A stretch of DNA of 64,000 bases from RPRC01 sp034933285 (GCA_034933285.1 JAYFNT010000008.1:248001-312000); one strand, 5' to 3'; numbered from the stretch's first letter, positions 17,898 through 27,431 are shown. Program-made: numbers and translations. The notes: generated from the letters alone by a model not told the origin.

Positions 17898-18923
17898 ATG
17901 TACCCAGTAGTGCCATTCAGTGAAAAATTACTGGACAGCCACCTTACGGTGGACGTCCGTACACCCCTTGAATACCAGGAAGACCACATTCCGGGGGCAA
18001 TAAACGTGCCGCTTCTCAGCAACGAAGAACGGGTGGAAATCGGCACCCTCTACAAAAGGACCGGTCCCCACGGCGCGCGTGTAAGGGGGCTGGAACTGAC
18101 GGCTCCCCGTTTTCCGGCGATCGTGGAGCAGATCGCGGCAGCGGCATCAGGACGCCCGATCCTGGTCTACTGCTGGCGCGGCGGGCTGCGGAGCAGGACG
18201 GTTGCATCCATACTTGACCTGACCGGCTTCCGGGCCAGCCAACTGGATGGCGGCTACAAGACCTACCGCACATGGATAACCTCTTTCTTCTCCCCTTTCC
18301 GTCCGTCAGGCCCTCTCGTGGTCATACACGGCTTGACAGGCATCGGCAAAACGACCTTTCTGCAATTACTCGACAGAGATCGGTTCACAGTGGCAGACCT
18401 TGAAGGGCTCGCCCGGCATCGCGGTTCGGCTTTCGGAGAGCTCGGCCTGCAGCAGGACATCAGCCAGAAAAGGTTCGAGAGCCTGCTCTGGAACGAACTG
18501 AGGAAATCGCCACCGGGGAAACCCGTCATCCTTGAAGGAGAAAGCCGCAGGATCGGCAGGATATTCCTGCCGGGAAACCTCTATGAGGCAATGCGCGACG
18601 GGATCAAGATATGGTGCGAGGCATCACTGGAAACCAGGGTTGACCGCCTGATCGAAGAATATGGCAGGGAGGAATACCGGGATGGAATGGCCGAGGCCCT
18701 GTTACGCATCAGGAAAAGACTGGGCGGCGGCAAATACGAGGAAATACGGGATTCGCTGGACAAATGGGATCTGCGGGCCTTCATGTCCGAACTGCTCATA
18801 TCGTATTACGACCGGGTCTATTACAAGACTCGCGATTGGGTGGAGGACCGGGTCATCTCCCTGGAAAACTTCCACGCGGCCGCCCGGGAACTGGAGGATT
18901 TCCTCGCAACCCGAACCGGCTGA
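17898..18923 (+). CDS. mnmH: tRNA 2-selenouridine synthase
   Basis: 341 residues. An N-terminal rhodanese domain carries the catalytic Cys in VYCWRGGLRS at about residue 93. A P-loop follows in HGLTGIGKTTFLQLL at about 140, and the C-terminal half is a kinase-like fold. MnmH (SelU/YbbB) replaces sulfur of 2-thiouridine at the wobble position of tRNAs for Lys, Glu and Gln by selenium from selenophosphate, passing through a geranylated intermediate. The ATG at 17898 has AAAGGAGA upstream. No selD is in the window. A terminator follows directly. Confidence 0.92.
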   Translation: MYPVVPFSEKLLDSHLTVDVRTPLEYQEDHIPGAINVPLLSNEERVEIGTLYKRTGPHGARVRGLELTAPRFPAIVEQIAAAASGRPILVYCWRGGLRSRTVASILDLTGFRASQLDGGYKTYRTWITSFFSPFRPSGPLVVIHGLTGIGKTTFLQLLDRDRFTVADLEGLARHRGSAFGELGLQQDISQKRFESLLWNELRKSPPGKPVILEGESRRIGRIFLPGNLYEAMRDGIKIWCEASLETRVDRLIEEYGREEYRDGMAEALLRIRKRLGGGKYEEIRDSLDKWDLRAFMSELLISYYDRVYYKTRDWVEDRVISLENFHAAARELEDFLATRTG

Positions 18924-18944
18924 CTCCTGCACTCACCGAAATAA

Positions 18945-18971
18945 AAAGGGCGCCCGTTGCAGACGCCCTTT
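18945..18971 (+). terminator. terminator after mnmH
   Basis: The 8-base-pair stem AAAGGGCG / CGCCCTTT with an 11-base loop lies 21 bases past the mnmH stop and is followed by a pyrimidine-rich run. Confidence 0.7.
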
Positions 18972-19022
18972 CTCTCATGCCTCGTGATTATTTTTTTCTC
19001 TTTTCCTTTTGCCTTTCCTCTT

Positions 19023-19078
19023 GCCTCGTGCCCTGTGCTATCAGCCTTTCCTTGTGCCTCGCGCCTCGTGCCCTGTGC
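19023..19078. repeat. 16-base direct repeats before chemoreceptor stop
   Basis: GCCTCGTGCCCTGTGC occurs exactly at 19023-19038 and 19063-19078, in a pyrimidine-rich stretch that runs to the stop codon of the chemoreceptor gene. Degenerate partial copies lie between and before them. Confidence 0.6.
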
Positions 19079-19087
19079 CTGCCTTTA

Positions 19088-20719
19088 TCATGCCGCCAGC
19101 CTGAACGTGTCCACGAGTTGCTGCAGCTGCTCCGCCAGTTGCGAAAGCTGGTTGGCTGCAGATGCGGATTCCTGTGAACCTTTGGCAGTCTCCTGCACTA
19201 CGTCGGTAATTTGCTGGATGTTGCTGGTTATCTCGTTGGTCGTGGCGGTCTGCTGCTCGGCAGCGGTGGCGATCTGGTTGATCTGCATGGTAACCGTGTT
19301 GGCCTGTTCCAGGATTTCCCGCAAAGCCTCGCCCGATTTGGCGGCGTCCACAGTCCCTTTTTCCACTTCCCTTACCCCCTCTTCCATCGAGGCAACCGCT
19401 CCCTTGGTCTCCATCTGGATGGCCTTTATCATTGCGCCGATTTCCTTGGTCGCCTTGGTGGTGCGTTCGGCAAGTGCCCGAACCTCGTCGGCCACGACCG
19501 CGAAGCCCCTGCCCTGTTCACCGGCGCGGGCAGCCTCTATCGCCGCATTCAGTGCGAGAAGATTGGTCTGGTCCGCGATATCCTCGATAGTTCCCACGAT
19601 TTCACCGATCTGATCGGACCGGGCGCCAAGACTTTCAACCGTCTGGGCCGATTCCTTCACGCGATCAGCAATGCGGTTCATTTCCAGGACAGTATCCTGC
19701 ACAACGATAGAACCAGCGGAAGCGGAATCCCCGGCCTGTTTCGAACTCTCCACCGCCATCAGGCAGCTCTTGGCGATCTCGGAGCTGGTGCAGGACATCT
19801 CCTCGCTGGCCGTGGCAACGGTTCCTGCCTGCGCCGCCACCTCTTCAGCTCCCGTTGCTATCTGTTCCGATGTGGCATACAGCTGGGTGGAAGCGGATGC
19901 AACCTGTGCCGCCGTATCCCTGATTGACGATACCATTTCGTGCATGGCCTCCAGCATCCGGTTGATGGCACGGCCCAGGTCTCCGATTTCGTCCTTGCAG
20001 AATATCTGGATTTTTGTCGAAAGATCGCCATCAGCGACTCTTTCCATTTGCTCGGAAACGCGGTTTATCCTTGTGACGAAATTTTTTACGAAGAAAACAG
20101 CACCCCAAAGACCGACGACAAATGCCAGGGCCCCGCAGACGATCATGATCAGCCGTTGCGTCTCATAACGCTCGACCGCGCTCTTGTACGCAGCGGCGAC
20201 CTTCTCCTGCTGATACTTCACCTGCGCGTCGAACGTTTTCTGGACATTCTGCATCAGCGGTTGAGCATTCTTCATCAGCACAGATACCGCATCCTGGTTC
20301 CTGCCTGCCATGATCAGAGAGATAACCCGGTCGTTCGCCCGGGATGCAAGCGAGATCATCGTCTTGGAGTCTTCCAGAAGCTTCAATCCCTGGGGGTCTT
20401 TTTCGAGCTCCTGCAGCTTTCTGACATTCTCGCCGTATGACGCGCGGGCCTCTTCAATCACCTTCTTCTCCCGCAGCACAGCGTCCTGATCATCCAGCAG
20501 GACAATTTTCTGCACTGAAGTCCAGAGATCGTTGATGGACTGCACAGCGCCAAAGGCATAGGCAGTCTTCTGATAGTCGCCCATGACGATCCCCTCCATC
20601 GAGTTTTTTACCTTCACGGTGCTTCCTATGCCGAGAAAAAGCACCAGCAAAAGCATCGTCAGGATAAACCCAAACACCAACCCCATCTTCGGCCCGATTT
20701 TCATCTTTGCAAAAATCAT
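19088..20719 (-). CDS. methyl-accepting chemotaxis protein
   Basis: 543 residues. A transmembrane helix at about 15-35 is followed by a periplasmic four-helix-bundle sensor region (about 35-190) and a second transmembrane helix at about 192-212. Then come a HAMP domain and the long cytoplasmic coiled coil. The CheW/CheA-binding hairpin has the highly conserved tip around IVGTIEDIADQTNLLALNAA and GRGFAVVADEVRALAERT. It senses a small molecule through the four-helix bundle and signals to CheA; the ligand is unknown. The ATG at 20719 follows GGAGAG. No che gene is adjacent, so it is an orphan receptor. Confidence 0.94.
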   Translation of the reverse strand: MIFAKMKIGPKMGLVFGFILTMLLLVLFLGIGSTVKVKNSMEGIVMGDYQKTAYAFGAVQSINDLWTSVQKIVLLDDQDAVLREKKVIEEARASYGENVRKLQELEKDPQGLKLLEDSKTMISLASRANDRVISLIMAGRNQDAVSVLMKNAQPLMQNVQKTFDAQVKYQQEKVAAAYKSAVERYETQRLIMIVCGALAFVVGLWGAVFFVKNFVTRINRVSEQMERVADGDLSTKIQIFCKDEIGDLGRAINRMLEAMHEMVSSIRDTAAQVASASTQLYATSEQIATGAEEVAAQAGTVATASEEMSCTSSEIAKSCLMAVESSKQAGDSASAGSIVVQDTVLEMNRIADRVKESAQTVESLGARSDQIGEIVGTIEDIADQTNLLALNAAIEAARAGEQGRGFAVVADEVRALAERTTKATKEIGAMIKAIQMETKGAVASMEEGVREVEKGTVDAAKSGEALREILEQANTVTMQINQIATAAEQQTATTNEITSNIQQITDVVQETAKGSQESASAANQLSQLAEQLQQLVDTFRLAA

Positions 20720-21173
20720 TATTTTCTCTCCTTGCATCGTGTTGCGTGTAACACGCGTACACCTTGTTCGCAGGTCGTAGCGGAATTGGTAACATCTTCA
20801 ATCATCAATAATATTGGATATTTTTTATTCTCATTAGTAATGTTCGTCATGCGCCGGCAAAACTTGAAATTATTTCTTATTTAATTAAAGCGCAAACTTA
20901 ATCACAACAAATTCTGCACAAAACAGAAACGAAACTATCTCCCTCAAAAAGGCTGTTTGTTATCGCAGGGCGCTGCCAGACATTCGCACCCCTCACCCGG
21001 GCTGCGCCCGCCCTCTCCCTTGATGGCGAGGGCTTTATGGAAACACCTTCTCCATTGAGGAGAAGGTGGCCCACTGGGTCGGATGAGGGGGGATCGAAAA
21101 TAAAATCCAATGCGTTTCAGATAGTATGCGTGCGTATCACCTTATTTTGCTGGATATTTGCGAGTGCCAAAAA
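20720..21173. other. intergenic region with repeat
   Basis: This region lies between the start of the chemoreceptor gene and the terminator of the sulfhydrylase gene, and no gene was seen in it. The part 20800-20900 is AT-rich and probably holds the chemoreceptor promoter. A REP-like inverted repeat occupies about 20984-21096 and is listed separately. Confidence 0.5.
20984..21096. repeat. REP-like intergenic palindromic repeat
   Basis: CCCCTCACCCGGGCTGCGCC at the left faces GGGTCGGATGAGGGG at the right. A perfect hairpin, CACCTTCTCC / GGAGAAGGTG with loop ATTGA, lies at 21044-21068. Sequences of the form CCCTCACCC...GGATGAGGG are widespread intergenic repeats in proteobacteria. Confidence 0.65.
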
Positions 21174-21205
21174 GAAAGGGCGGCCCGTTGAGGAACCGCC
21201 CTTTC
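21174..21205 (-). terminator. terminator after OAH sulfhydrylase gene
   Basis: The 10-base-pair stem GAAAGGGCGG / CCGCCCTTTC with a 12-base loop is followed on the minus strand by CTTTTTGG. It lies about 33 bases past the gene's stop. Confidence 0.85.
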
Positions 21206-21238
21206 AAACATGATGGGTTGCCGACTAATACTCTAATC

Positions 21239-22525
21239 TCAAGCTTGTGAAGCCTTCAATGCCTGGTCCATATCCGCGATTATATCCCTGACATCTTCGA
21301 TGCCCACGGAAAGCCGGATGAAATCGGCGGTCACGCCGGAGGCCTCCTGCTCTTCAGCGCTGAGTTGCTGGTGCGTGGTCGAAGCAGGGTGAATGACCAG
21401 CGACTTGGCGTCACCGATGTTCGCCAGATGGGACAGAAGCTTGACATTGTCGATGAATTTCCTGCCGGCCTCCACCCCACCCTTGATGCCGAAGCCTATT
21501 ATGGCGCCCGGCCCCTTGGGCAGATATCTGGCCGCACGCTCATGGTCTTTGTGGCTCGCGAGCCCGGGATAATTGACCCAGTTCACGCTCGGATGCCGTT
21601 CAAGCCATTCCGCGACCTTCTGTGCGTTTTCCACGTGGCGCGGCATGCGCACGTGCAGTGTTTCCAGCCCCTGGAGGATCTGGAATGCATTGAAGGGAGA
21701 CAGGGGGGCGCCGAGATCGCGCAGCAGTTCGACCCTCATCTTGACGATATAGGAAAGATTTCCCAGAGCATCCCAGAATCTGATCCCGTGGTAAGAGGGA
21801 TCGGGCTCGGTGAATTCGGGGAACTTGCCGTTGTTCCAGGGGAAAGCGCCTCCGTCAACCACGCAGCCGCCCAGGCACGTGCCATGCCCGCTGATGAACT
21901 TGGTGAGTGAGTAGACCACGATATCCGCACCGTGCTCAAGGGGACGGAACAGATAAGGGGTGGTGACCGTGTTGTCCACAACAAAGGGAATTCCCGCATC
22001 GTGGGCGATCCTGCCGATTTCCTCGAAGTCGTCCACGTTGTTTTTCGGGTTGCCAACGGACTCGGAGTAAACCATCCTCGTGTTCTCATCAATTGCGGCA
22101 CGGATATTCTCCGGATCGGAGCTGTCGACAAACTTCACCGTAATGCCCAGTTTGAACAGGGTATAGTGAAAAAGGTTATAGGTCCCGCCATAAAGATAAT
22201 TGGTGGAAATGATATTCTGCCCAGCCTGGGTAATGTTGAGCACGGCATAGGTAATCGCCGCCTGGCCCGAGGCAACCGCCAGGGCGCCGACACCGCCGTC
22301 CAGCTCCGCCATTCTCTTTTCCAACACATCAGTGGTCGGGTTCATAAGCCGTGTATATATGTTCCCGGGTTCCTCCAGGGCGAAAAGCCTGGCGGCATGA
22401 TCGGAATCCCTGAAACAGTACGCGCTGGTCAGGTAAATGGGCACGGCACGGGAAAGAGTGGCGGAATCCGGGGCTTGACCGGCATGCAGCGCCAGGGTAT
22501 CAAGATTCAGTTTCTTTTCGGACAT
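21239..22525 (-). CDS. metY: O-acetylhomoserine aminocarboxypropyltransferase
   Basis: 428 residues, a PLP enzyme of the Cys/Met metabolism family. The PLP-binding Lys lies in VVYSLTKFISGHGTCLGG. The N-terminus LDTLALHAGQAPDSAT and the length of about 430 match O-acetylhomoserine sulfhydrylases rather than the roughly 380-residue cystathionine gamma-synthases. It would make homocysteine (with sulfide) or methionine (with methanethiol) from O-acetylhomoserine in the cytosol. A terminator follows. The neighbouring metF at 28.9 kb belongs to the same pathway but is a separate unit. Confidence 0.9.
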   Translation of the reverse strand: MSEKKLNLDTLALHAGQAPDSATLSRAVPIYLTSAYCFRDSDHAARLFALEEPGNIYTRLMNPTTDVLEKRMAELDGGVGALAVASGQAAITYAVLNITQAGQNIISTNYLYGGTYNLFHYTLFKLGITVKFVDSSDPENIRAAIDENTRMVYSESVGNPKNNVDDFEEIGRIAHDAGIPFVVDNTVTTPYLFRPLEHGADIVVYSLTKFISGHGTCLGGCVVDGGAFPWNNGKFPEFTEPDPSYHGIRFWDALGNLSYIVKMRVELLRDLGAPLSPFNAFQILQGLETLHVRMPRHVENAQKVAEWLERHPSVNWVNYPGLASHKDHERAARYLPKGPGAIIGFGIKGGVEAGRKFIDNVKLLSHLANIGDAKSLVIHPASTTHQQLSAEEQEASGVTADFIRLSVGIEDVRDIIADMDQALKASQA

Positions 22526-22560
22526 GATTTTCCCCCTTGAGTTTTGTTGGAATCAAAAAA

Positions 22561-22583
22561 CCCCTTCCGGGCGGGAGAAGGGG
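22561..22583 (-). terminator. terminator after malQ
   Basis: The stem CCCCTTC / GAAGGGG with a 9-base loop is followed on the minus strand by TTTTTTG. It ends the malQ transcript just before the start region of the next gene. Confidence 0.88.
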
Positions 22584-22677
22584 TGATAAGAAGGTCTTTT
22601 CATTCAGCTTTGAAATAAATACCTGAGAGATCGGGATTTGTCAATTTAAATTACCTACTCTTTTTCTCAATATTCTT

Positions 22678-24168
22678 TTACGGCCTGTTCACCCTTCCGT
22701 ACAACTCCGACAGATCGGCCAGTCTTTCGGCCAGTTGCGGGGAAAGGGCATCCGTACTGAATCGCCATGCCCAGTTGCCGGCTGCCGAACCAGGAAGGTT
22801 CATCCGGCAGTTTCCCGGAAGAGCGAGGACGTCCTGGAGGGGAATTATGGCTGTATCGGCCACCGACCCCTGCGCGACTCTTATGAGATCCCAGACTAAA
22901 TCCTCCCCGCTCACTCCCAGGTAACGGAGGACTTTTTTCCGTGCTCCGGGTGAAAGTGATGCGAACCATCCGGCAGTGGTATCGTTGTCGTGGGTTCCGG
23001 TATAAACGACCGAACTCCTCACATGGTTATGGGGAAGATAGGGATTGTCAGGGCCTGAATCGAAAGCGAACTGCAGGATCTTCATCCCGGGAAAGGAAAA
23101 CGTGTCCCGCAGAAGTTCAACCTCGGGCGTGATCACTCCCAGGTCCTCCGCCACCACGGGCAGTTCGCCGAACTCCGCACGGAGCGCATTGAAAATAGCC
23201 TCGCCCGGTCCCTTGGCCCATTTGCCTTTTTCCGCGGTCTTCTCGCCGGCGGGGACTTCCCAGCACGCTTCAAAGCCGCGGAAATGGTCGATCCTGACAA
23301 GGTCGTAAAGCATAAGCGCCGACCTGAACCGGTCTTTCCACCAGCAATAACCGCAGCGCGCCATCTCCTCCCAGTCATACAAGGGGTTCCCCCACAACTG
23401 ACCGGTTTTGCTGAAATAATCGGGAGGAACGCCGGCAACCACCCTGGGCCGGCCTTTGCCGTCCAACTGGAAAAAATACGGATTCGCCCAGACTTCAGCC
23501 GAATCGAACGCCACGAAGATGGGGATGTCACCGAAAATGTCGATTCCCATCCGGTTTGCATAAGATTTCAGGCAGCGCCACTGGCGGAAGAATTGCCATT
23601 GGGCGTACTTCAGGGCGCCTATCTCCGGGCCGAGCGACCTTGAGGCTTCCTCCAGCGCCGCTTCATCCCGCAGCGCAAAACGCTCAGGCCAGTCACACCA
23701 TTTTTTCTCCTCGTGCCGATGCTTCAGGGCCATGAAAAGAGCGTAGTCATGAAGCCAGGGAGTCGTGTCGCAGAATTGCCAGAACTCTTCCAGCCTGGAC
23801 CGTTCGGCGGAAGCGAAGAAGTTCGCCGCCGCTTTGTCCAGTGCTGCGGATTTGCCCTCCCTGGCACGCTCGTAATCAACACGTTCCGCGAGACATTCAT
23901 CTTTCAGGTCAGAATGATTCAAGTCGCCTTCATTCGCCAGGCAACGCAGATCTATCAGCAGGGGATTGCCAGCGAAGGCTGAATAGCACATGTACGGCGA
24001 ATTGCCGAATGCGGTGGGACCTAGCGGCAGGACCTGCCAGATTGTTTGCCCCGCATCCCGGAGAAAATCCGCAAAGGCAACCGCCTCCGCGCCGAGAGAC
24101 CCGATCCCGCCGGGACCGGGAAGCGAAGTTGGATGCAGGATTATGCCGCTTTTTCGCGCTCTTGTCAT
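22678..24168 (-). CDS. malQ: 4-alpha-glucanotransferase (amylomaltase)
   Basis: 496 residues, a GH77 enzyme. It starts GIILHPTSLPGPGGIGSLG. The catalytic residues fall in LVRIDHFRGFEA (nucleophile Asp) and VVAEDLGVITPEV (acid/base Glu), and YTGTHDNDTTAGWF holds the transition-state-stabilising Asp. It transfers alpha-1,4-glucan segments between chains in glycogen or maltodextrin metabolism in the cytosol. No other glycogen gene is nearby. The upstream space to ftsH is made almost wholly of short tandem repeats. Confidence 0.94.
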   Translation of the reverse strand: MTRARKSGIILHPTSLPGPGGIGSLGAEAVAFADFLRDAGQTIWQVLPLGPTAFGNSPYMCYSAFAGNPLLIDLRCLANEGDLNHSDLKDECLAERVDYERAREGKSAALDKAAANFFASAERSRLEEFWQFCDTTPWLHDYALFMALKHRHEEKKWCDWPERFALRDEAALEEASRSLGPEIGALKYAQWQFFRQWRCLKSYANRMGIDIFGDIPIFVAFDSAEVWANPYFFQLDGKGRPRVVAGVPPDYFSKTGQLWGNPLYDWEEMARCGYCWWKDRFRSALMLYDLVRIDHFRGFEACWEVPAGEKTAEKGKWAKGPGEAIFNALRAEFGELPVVAEDLGVITPEVELLRDTFSFPGMKILQFAFDSGPDNPYLPHNHVRSSVVYTGTHDNDTTAGWFASLSPGARKKVLRYLGVSGEDLVWDLIRVAQGSVADTAIIPLQDVLALPGNCRMNLPGSAAGNWAWRFSTDALSPQLAERLADLSELYGRVNRP

Positions 24169-24188
24169 TCAGGGTTCTCCGGGTGGAG

Positions 24189-24371
24189 GGTTTTAGGTTT
24201 TAGGTTTTAGGTTTTAAGTTTTAAGTTTTAAGTTCTAGGTTTTAGGGTCCAGCTGTTACCTTCAGAATTCTGACTTCTGACTCCTGATTCTGACTCCTGA
24301 ATTCCGCCTTTTACCCATTGCCTATTGCCTATCGCCCATCGCCCATCGCCCATTTCCTATTGCCCATTGCC
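24189..24371. repeat. three consecutive short tandem-repeat blocks
   Basis: Block 1 (24189-24246) is about eight copies of a 7-base unit GGTTTTA with drift to AGTTTTA. Block 2 holds a perfect 13-base tandem duplication TTCTGACTCCTGA at 24275-24287 and 24288-24300. Block 3 (24312-24371) is a 7-base unit of the form CCCATCG / CCTATTG that runs across the ftsH stop codon into its last codons. The pattern is visible directly. Confidence 0.8.
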
Positions 24372-26207
24372 AATCACCTCGTCTATCCTCTTGCGGTCAA
24401 GGGTCTCTTCTTCCAGCAGGGCCGATGCCAGAGCATCCAGCTTGTCGCGATTGGCTTCAAGTAAACCTTGGGCAACCGTCTCGCCCTCCTGGATTATGGC
24501 CGATATTTCCTGGTCGATGCGCCAGGCCATTGCTTCGGAAAATGTCTTTTCCTGTGCCAGTTTCATGCCCAGGAAGGGATGCTCCTCTCCGCGGGAGAAG
24601 GTCACCGCACCGATTTTCTCGCTCATGCCCCACTGGCAGACCATCTTCTCGGCCAGCTCGGTCACGACCTTAAGGTCGTTCTGGGCGCCGGTGGAAATGT
24701 CGCCGAACACGAGACGCTCGGCAACCCTTCCTCCCAGAATAACGGCAATCCTGTTCATGAGATAGCTCTTGGGAAAGTGATAGCGGTCATCCTCGGGAAG
24801 TTGCTGCGTGACTCCCAGCGCCATGCCGCGGGGAATGATGGTAACCTTGTGGATCGGATCGGTGCCGGGAAGAAGCTTGGCCACGAGAGTGTGGCCCGAT
24901 TCGTGGTAAGCCGTTATTCTCTTTTCGTCCTCCGAAATGTACATCTTCCGCTCGCCACCCATCAATATCTTGTCCTTGGCCAGCTCCATCTGCTTCATGC
25001 CCACCACTTCGGAGCTTTCACGGGCCGCCAGTATCGCAGCCTCGTTCACCAGGTTCTCCAGGTCCGCTCCGGTCATACCGGGAGTACCCTTGGCGATGGC
25101 GGCCAGATCCACATCAGGGGCAAGGGGTGTCTTGCGGGTATGGACTTTCAGGATGCTCTCCCTGTCACGCCAGTCCGGTCTTTCTATGACGACGCGGCGG
25201 TCAAAGCGGCCGGGACGGAGCAGCGCGGGATCCAGGACATCCGGCCGGTTGGTCGCCGCCATCACGATGATTTCCTCGTGAGGGTCGAAACCGTCCATCT
25301 CCGACAGGAGCTGGTTGAGGGTCTGTTCCCGCTCGTCGTGCCCGCCGCCGAAACCGGCCCCTCGGCTGCGCCCCACGGCATCCAGTTCATCGATGAAAAT
25401 GATGCTCGGCGCAACCTTACGGGCGCCGGCAAACAGGTCTCTGACCCTGCTGGCGCCGACGCCGACGAACATTTCAATGAACTGTGACGCCGAAATGCTG
25501 AAAAAGGCCACTCCCGCCTCACCCGCCACAGCCCGTGCCAGAAGGGTTTTGCCGGTCCCGGGGGGCCCGACCAGCAGCACGCCCTTCGGCACCTTGCCGC
25601 CGATGCGTGAAAACTTTTTGGGGTCCTTGAGATATTCAACCACTTCGCGAAGTTCCTGCTTGGCTTCTTCCATGCCCGCCACATCCGCGAAGGTGACAGG
25701 CGTCTTCTGGGATTCGTAGACTTTCGCGCCCGACTTGGCGAACCCGCCCATCATGGCACCAGGCCCCTGAGCTTTGACCCCCCTGGAAAAAAGGATCCAG
25801 ACACCTATGATCAGCAGCCAGGGGAGCATATAGATCAGCCCGGAAACTATCGGCGATGTCTCCTGGGATATCGCTGTCACCTGCACCTTTTTCGATTCCA
25901 GCTCAGGCATCAACGCCGGGTCCTGGATAGCAGGCATGATTGTGGTAAATTTGCCCGCGTTCCTGATAGTGCTCTTTCCGTCAGCCTGTTCGCTGACCGG
26001 GATCTTTTGCCGGAACTCCCCTTTCAGTGAGTTCCCCCGAATCGTGATCTCCTTGATATTGTCCCGAGCCAGTTCTGACTTGAATCGGCTGTAAGGGATC
26101 TCGGCGGAATCCTCCGCCTTGTTGTCGATCAACGCAGTGTATACAACATTGAAGACTACGACGAGCGCCAGCATTACCAGTAACGGTTTCCAAATCGGTT
26201 TCCACAT
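24357..26207 (-). CDS. ftsH: ATP-dependent zinc metalloprotease FtsH
   Basis: 616 residues. Two transmembrane helices (about 8-25 and 127-146) flank a periplasmic domain. The AAA+ module has the Walker A GPPGTGKTLLA, Walker B IIFIDELDAVG and the second region of homology ATNRPDVLDPALLRPGRFDR. The protease domain has the zinc site HESGH. FtsH degrades misfolded membrane proteins and selected cytosolic regulators as a hexamer in the inner membrane. The ATG at 26207 has AAGGGAG upstream. The last codons, encoding Gly-Asn-Gly-Gln, form part of a 7-base tandem repeat that continues beyond the stop, so the extreme C-terminus may vary between strains. Confidence 0.95.
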   Translation of the reverse strand: MWKPIWKPLLVMLALVVVFNVVYTALIDNKAEDSAEIPYSRFKSELARDNIKEITIRGNSLKGEFRQKIPVSEQADGKSTIRNAGKFTTIMPAIQDPALMPELESKKVQVTAISQETSPIVSGLIYMLPWLLIIGVWILFSRGVKAQGPGAMMGGFAKSGAKVYESQKTPVTFADVAGMEEAKQELREVVEYLKDPKKFSRIGGKVPKGVLLVGPPGTGKTLLARAVAGEAGVAFFSISASQFIEMFVGVGASRVRDLFAGARKVAPSIIFIDELDAVGRSRGAGFGGGHDEREQTLNQLLSEMDGFDPHEEIIVMAATNRPDVLDPALLRPGRFDRRVVIERPDWRDRESILKVHTRKTPLAPDVDLAAIAKGTPGMTGADLENLVNEAAILAARESSEVVGMKQMELAKDKILMGGERKMYISEDEKRITAYHESGHTLVAKLLPGTDPIHKVTIIPRGMALGVTQQLPEDDRYHFPKSYLMNRIAVILGGRVAERLVFGDISTGAQNDLKVVTELAEKMVCQWGMSEKIGAVTFSRGEEHPFLGMKLAQEKTFSEAMAWRIDQEISAIIQEGETVAQGLLEANRDKLDALASALLEEETLDRKRIDEVIGNGQ

Positions 26208-26431
26208 GCGCCACTCCCTTGATCTCGAACTTATCAACAATTCCTATTACTTTATACTGCCCGTATCGTCTCTAGGCAAGTATGGATATTTTCGGGAAAA
26301 CCAATTGACAAAAAAAATCCATTCCAATAGATTTACTTATTTATCCAATCAGCGGGCAACCGCGATTCGACAGGCCTCTCGTCTGCCCATGATCCATGGG
26401 CGGACAGCGCATAGTCCAGGGAGAATGTTCC

Positions 26432-27358
26432 ATGCCAGCACAAACCATGTTATGGGGCGGATTCGCCATACTTATCACCGTCATGTTCATTCTCGACCTG
26501 GGAGTATTCAACCGCAGGAGCCACGAAATCTCATTCCGGGAAGCTCTGGCCTGGACGCTTGTCTGGGTGGGGCTGGCCATAGGATTCAATATCGGTATCC
26601 TTTATTTCATGGGCGCTACCAAGGCGCTGGAGTTTTTCACCGGTTACCTTATCGAAGAATCCCTTTCAGTGGACAACCTTTTCGTATTTATAATGATTTT
26701 TTCCTATTTTCACGTATCTCGGGTCCATCAACCCAAGATCCTGAAGTGGGGAATAATCGGTGCCCTGGTCTTGAGAGCGGTATTCATTTTCCTGGGAATC
26801 GAGCTGTTCGAGCGTTTCCACTGGATGGTCTACCTGTTCGGCGGGCTTTTGATCTTCACCGGTATCAAGATGGCTTTCGGGGGTGAGGGAAAGATCGAGC
26901 CGGAAAAGAACCTGGTGGTAAGGCTGGTCAGGAAGTTTGTCCCGATAACAAAGCGCATTTACGGCGACCGCTTCTTCATCCGGCGTAACGGGGTGCTGGC
27001 GGCGACCCCCCTCATGCTGGCGCTGCTGGTGGTGGAAAGCAGCGACGTCATATTCGCCGTCGATTCGATTCCCGCGATCCTGGCAGTGACCCGCGACCCG
27101 TTCATAGTCTATACATCCAACGTTTTCGCCATCATGGGACTTCGCTCCATGTACTACCTGCTGAGCAACGTCATGGAAATGTTCGCATACCTGAAGCTCG
27201 GGGTCTCCTTCATACTGGCATTCGTGGGTCTCAAGATGCTGCTCTCGTCCGTCTACCAGTTCCCGATTTATTTCTCCCTCGGCATGATCGTGGGGGTGCT
27301 CTCCATCTCAATTGCCGCCTCGGTTATCATAGGCAGCAAACAGAAAGCGCGGCACTGA
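26432..27358 (+). CDS. TerC-family integral membrane protein
   Basis: 308 residues with about eight to nine hydrophobic segments. Family signatures include ILDLGVFNR near the N-terminus, ESLSVDNLFVFIMIF with charged residues inside a membrane helix, and VVESSDVIFAVDSIPAILAVT with the acidic pair typical of TerC. The family is tied to tellurite resistance and, more broadly, to manganese or metal-ion handling at the inner membrane. The ATG at 26432 has AGGGAGA 8-9 bases upstream. It is divergent from ftsH and stands alone as a transcription unit. The transported ion is not known. Confidence 0.88.
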   Translation: MPAQTMLWGGFAILITVMFILDLGVFNRRSHEISFREALAWTLVWVGLAIGFNIGILYFMGATKALEFFTGYLIEESLSVDNLFVFIMIFSYFHVSRVHQPKILKWGIIGALVLRAVFIFLGIELFERFHWMVYLFGGLLIFTGIKMAFGGEGKIEPEKNLVVRLVRKFVPITKRIYGDRFFIRRNGVLAATPLMLALLVVESSDVIFAVDSIPAILAVTRDPFIVYTSNVFAIMGLRSMYYLLSNVMEMFAYLKLGVSFILAFVGLKMLLSSVYQFPIYFSLGMIVGVLSISIAASVIIGSKQKARH

Positions 27359-27431
27359 AGCAACATGCAATTGAAAAGCCCGGGGCGGCGGCAAATTCCT
27401 CCTTGCAAGGGTAGTTTGCCTGTTTCAGCGA

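Noticed and set aside
22526..22677. SAM riboswitch before the sulfhydrylase gene
   Set aside because: The only clear structure is the malQ terminator; no SAM-riboswitch core was recognised.
24189..24371. CRISPR array
   Set aside because: The repeats are tandem units of 7 and 13 bases with no spacers.
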